Assembly (NCBI GenBank): GCA_027943245.1
Contig: JANDJZ010001024.1
Coordinates: forward strand, 1-15,271
Length of the DNA stretch: 15,271 nt
Direction: 5' to 3'
Source of the DNA: Acanthamoeba sp. SK_2022b
Lineage: Eukaryota > Discosea > Longamoebia > Acanthamoebidae
Within the stretch, counting starts at the first letter, position 1, and each line of letters starts with the position of its first letter. Positions 12,992 through 15,271 of the stretch are shown piece after piece. Position numbers and translations under genes: made by a program. The notes under the pieces are model-generated. The model was given only the letters and a program-made list of their open reading frames with translations, did not search any database and was not told the DNA's origin.

Positions 12992-13603
12992 GTGGCCCTC
13001 TACTGTCGTGTGAGCACGGCTGACAAGAACCAGACCGTCGAGAACCAGCTTCGCGATCTGCTGGCTGTCGCCCAGCGGCAGGACTGGGAGATCGTCGCCA
13101 CCTTCCTCGACGAGGGCATCTCCGGCGCCAAGGGCCGCGACAAACGACCGGGCTTCGACAACCTGCTCAAGGGCGTGGCGCGCAAGGACTTCGATCTGAT
13201 CGCGACCTTCTCGGTGTGCCGCATCGGACGATCCCTGCCCGACCTGATCCACTTCCTCGGCGACATCCAAGCCAAGGGCGTGGACCTCTACATCCACACG
13301 CAGGGCCTCGACACCTCGACGCCCTCCGGCGCCATGATGTTCCAGATGCTCTCGGTCTTCAGTTCCTACGAGCGGGCTATGATCCGCGAGCGCATCTTGA
13401 GCGGTCTTCGACGGACGACCAAGAAGAGCGGGCGCAAGCCCATGCCGCAGGACCGCGTAGAAGCGATCAGGAGGTCGTTGGAAGCCGGTCAGGGCATCCG
13501 GGCCACCGCCCGCCTACATCGTGCCTCCACGACCACGGTGACGGCCATCTCGCGCACGCTGAAGACGGTTCAAGAAGACCGTCAGGAGTGCTTCGCCGGA
13601 TGA
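12992..13603 (+). CDS. Serine recombinase, resolvase/invertase family (right-arm copy)
   Basis: Identical to 2094-2705. The initiator may be CTG 12980 with GGAG at 12969-12972, giving the canonical PKRVALYCRVST beginning; GTG 12992 would leave only three residues before the catalytic block. Two identical intact copies in inverse orientation mean at least one is likely expressed. Confidence 0.9.
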   Translation: MALYCRVSTADKNQTVENQLRDLLAVAQRQDWEIVATFLDEGISGAKGRDKRPGFDNLLKGVARKDFDLIATFSVCRIGRSLPDLIHFLGDIQAKGVDLYIHTQGLDTSTPSGAMMFQMLSVFSSYERAMIRERILSGLRRTTKKSGRKPMPQDRVEAIRRSLEAGQGIRATARLHRASTTTVTAISRTLKTVQEDRQECFAG

Positions 13604-13604
13604 G

Positions 13605-13841
13605 CTATTTGGTCGTAGAGGCCGATTTCTCCGCCTCAAAGGCTGTTCCCCGACGCTTGGCCCGTCGAGAGAGCATGACGACGGAGTAGCCCACAATCGG
13701 CCCCATTACGAAGCCGACCGTCGTTGTGACGGCAACAAAGGAAATGACGACGACGGCGACAATGGCCCACTCTGCGATAGAGAACGACAGAAGGCTTTGG
13801 CGGAAAGTCTCAAGCGTCATGGTGGTCCCCATGTGATCCAT
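13605..13841 (-). CDS. Small membrane protein (right-arm copy)
   Basis: Identical to 1856-2092, convergent with the recombinase. The best-supported start is ATG 13820 (counterpart of 1877). Confidence 0.55.
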   Translation of the reverse strand: MDHMGTTMTLETFRQSLLSFSIAEWAIVAVVVISFVAVTTTVGFVMGPIVGYSVVMLSRRAKRRGTAFEAEKSASTTK

Positions 13842-13892
13842 CCACCAATGATACGCGAAACAAGCCGACGTAATGTTAAATTTCAGCGGCTT

Positions 13893-14171
13893 TTAAGCCA
13901 AGGCCATCTTCGCGTTCACCTGATCCGCCTCGCGGCTGAACTGGAAGCGCACTTCGACGCCGCCATTGCCCAGCGGAAAATGTGGCCAGTTCGACGGCTC
14001 GATTCCGATAGCCATCACCGTGGCCTTCGCCCGCTCGGCCAACACCTGCTGGGCCAGACCGTTCAACGTCAGCTTCCCAACATCGTAGCCCGCGCTCGCC
14101 AGAACTTCGCCAAGGCGCCGTTCCTCCAAATCAACGTCAGACGCCGGGAGGACATGATCCAGCTTCCACAT
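13893..14171 (-). CDS. Hypothetical 92-aa protein (right-arm copy)
   Basis: Identical to 1526-1804, start ATG 14171. Its upstream 224 bp up to the arm end contain a tandem 10-mer CGCGACCTGC CGCGACCTGC (about 14194-14213) and no other gene. Confidence 0.55.
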   Translation of the reverse strand: MWKLDHVLPASDVDLEERRLGEVLASAGYDVGKLTLNGLAQQVLAERAKATVMAIGIEPSNWPHFPLGNGGVEVRFQFSREADQVNAKMALA

Positions 14172-14377
14172 GGCTAAACTTCTCCCCCTCAACGCGACCT
14201 GCCGCGACCTGCTGACCATAGCGGTGGAAGATTGGCAGGAAAGACTCCGCCTGACGTCAGAGACGGTCGTGCGGCACCGTTCGAGACGTTGACCGTCACC
14301 AGACATCGGACTCTGCTGCTCGGCTCAACGCCCGAGTCGCAGAGCCTTCCATGACCGACAAATCTGATCCATCTGGC

Positions 14378-14395
14378 CTCCCCTCGGCTCCACCA
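14378..14395 (+). other. Attachment-site-like tRNA/tmRNA 3' end (outer end of right arm)
   Basis: CTCCCCTCGGCTCCACCA ends exactly at the repeat boundary and precedes an integrase remnant about 200 bp on. RNA 3' end, then int, is the common order at one end of an integrated island. Upstream bases do not form the rest of a tRNA. Confidence 0.55.
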
Positions 14396-14598
14396 AATCC
14401 TTGTTCCACAAGGGTTTGGACAGGTTCAGGCGAGAATTCTGACACCACGCTGCTACACACGGCTCGTAAGAGACCGTCGAAAAAGCGTTCCTCTACAGTC
14501 AGTTCACCGTCTCAAGGCTGTAGCACCACCTCGTCGCACACACCGTCCAAACGGACCCTTCGACCGTCTCCACGGTCACCCGATGCTGGGCGACGGCA
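14396..14598. other. Region between attachment-like end and integrase remnant
   Basis: No gene supported. ACCGTC recurs at 14473, 14506, 14542 and 14563, which might be integrase arm-type binding sites, as expected between att core and int. The motif is short and the spacing irregular. Confidence 0.25.
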
Positions 14599-14602
14599 AT
14601 GT

Positions 14603-14746
14603 TCTGGCCTGATCGTTCGGGGAGCGACCTACTACCTTCGACTCCGCGTCCCGAGATCGTTGGCCGAGATCGTCGGCAAGACGCACGTCATGAAGTCCTT
14701 GGGGACCGGCTATAGGGCCGATGCTTACGGACGCGATCCAACTTAG
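14603..14746 (+). pseudogene. Tyrosine integrase remnant, N-terminal DUF6538-type region only
   Basis: Recognisable stretch GATYYLRLRVPRSLAEIVGK followed by THVMKSLGTGYRADA. This is the start of phage/ICE tyrosine integrases, in which the SAM-like arm-binding domain and the catalytic R...HxxR...Y domain should follow. The frame breaks off at about 14725 and stops at 14746, so ~350 residues are missing. ATG 14599 lies one base out of frame (ATG T TCT GGC CTG), as if a base had been inserted just after the start. The open frame upstream to 14351 is Ser/Pro/Thr-rich and not integrase-like. It is a relic of the enzyme that used the adjacent CCA-type attachment site. Confidence 0.65.
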
Positions 14747-14820
14747 CGTTTGGATCGGTGGAATGGGTTTCGCAGAACTGACAACCTGTCTGTTCGCGGA
14801 GCAGCGCGACATCTCGCACT

Positions 14821-14860
14821 TGCGTAATCACTGTGATGCGGGCATGAGCTTACGCATCAC
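14821..14860. promoter_or_regulatory. Overlapping inverted repeats upstream of the SulP gene
   Basis: TGCGTAA (14821-14827) pairs with TTACGCA (14850-14856), and GTGATGCG (14833-14840) pairs with CGCATCAC (14853-14860). The two right halves overlap, so the hairpins are mutually exclusive. This could be an operator or a switching leader for the gene starting at 14959. The rest of 14747-14958 shows no gene. Confidence 0.3.
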
Positions 14861-14958
14861 CTCGGACCCGCTACCTGACTGCAGTAGGCGGTGGCTATCC
14901 TGACCGCCAATCCGTCAGGAAATCGAGTCGCGATGCGGCTCATCCAGATGAAAACTCA

Positions 14959-15271
14959 ATGTCCATTATTGCTTCCGCGCGCCAGCAATGGCTCGCTAAT
15001 CCTCGTCGCGATCTGCTCGCCGGGACCGTCGTCGCTCTGGCTCTGATCCCAGAGGCCATCGCCTTCTCCATCATCGCTGGCGTTGATCCGGCGGTGGGGC
15101 TTTATGCCAGCTTCATCATCGCAGTGACGATCTCGTTCGTGGGTGGACGCCCCGCTATGATCTCGGCAGCTACCGGCGCGATGGCCCTACTCATGGTCAC
15201 GCTGGTTCGTGACCATGGCGTCGAGTATCTCTTCGCCGCGTCCCTTCTGACTGGCGTCTTTCAGATCATCG
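14959..15271 (+). CDS. SulP family inorganic anion transporter, N-terminal part; 3' end outside window
   Basis: Secondary transporter of the SLC26/SulP family, taking up sulfate or bicarbonate across the inner membrane. 104 codons are visible. The cytoplasmic start [20 protein letters not shown] leads into the first membrane helices with the family hallmarks [32 protein letters not shown], the [18 protein letters not shown] block (substrate-site region) and [17 protein letters not shown]. The STAS domain would lie beyond the window. ATG 14959 fits the protein's usual beginning. Its ribosome-binding site is weak, and a nearby ATG at 14948 is in another frame. It marks the return to ordinary chromosomal content after the island. 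Confidence 0.93.
   Translation, partial: MSIIASARQQWLANPRRDLLAGTVVALALIPEAIAFSIIAGVDPAVGLYASFIIAVTISFVGGRPAMISAATGAMALLMVTLVRDHGVEYLFAASLLTGVFQII

Larger units (their letters stand above)
11954..14395. repeat. Right arm of the 2,442-bp inverted repeat
   Basis: Mirror image of 1302-3743. The inner end falls inside the intact helix-turn-helix gene, so this arm is continuous with its native neighbour and is the likelier source copy. The outer end is the CCA of the tRNA-like sequence at 14378-14395, followed by an integrase remnant. Confidence 0.97.

Overview
The window is GC-rich DNA that looks alphaproteobacterial, most likely Caulobacterales (Brevundimonas/Caulobacter-like). This rests on the style of the PriA C-terminus, the small Tat-signal gene that converges on it, and codon use. 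Chromosome-like genes sit only at the two edges. On the left are the C-terminal part of PriA (2-820) and a Tat-signal lipoprotein-sized hypothetical gene (839-1249, minus). On the right is the N-terminal part of a SulP anion transporter (14959 to the window end). Everything between is an accessory island.

The island's main feature is a pair of apparently identical 2,442-bp inverted repeats. The left arm is 1302-3743 and the right arm 11954-14395; left and right positions sum to 15697 throughout, with no indel. Each arm carries a 92-aa hypothetical gene, a small membrane protein, a serine recombinase (resolvase/invertase), two paralogous ~80-aa proteins (one frameshifted) and the C-terminal tail of a helix-turn-helix-like protein. 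That last gene is whole only at the right arm, where it runs on into the core. Both outer ends stop at a sequence resembling the 3' terminus of a tRNA or tmRNA (CTCCCCTCGGCTCCACCA). The right end is followed by the remnant of a tyrosine integrase, the usual order at an island attachment site.

The core between the arms (3744-11953) begins with a YgjP/DUF45-type zinc metallopeptidase that is probably 5'-truncated at the arm junction, followed by a DUF2971 protein. Next is an unrecognised minus-strand gene cut in two by an IS21-family element (5875-9211, 7-bp flanking duplication). That element has itself received an IS5/IS427-type element exactly in the istB stop codon (8217-9045, TA duplication). 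After about 800 bp without a convincing gene comes a tightly coupled three-gene minus-strand operon of unknown function (11236 to 10408, ATGA overlaps). A divergent control region follows with five TTTGGCAAG-like repeats spaced about 32 bp apart, in front of the helix-turn-helix gene.

Working model, by inference: an island at a tRNA/tmRNA-type site was rearranged by an inverted duplication of its end. Each arm holds a serine recombinase next to a 28-bp palindromic-ended sequence that could be its crossover site, so the 10-kb interior could be invertible by the recombinase or by homologous recombination. The repeat array plus helix-turn-helix gene plus divergent operon could be a maintenance or control module. 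No complete known defence, toxin-antitoxin, CRISPR or RNA gene system was recognised.
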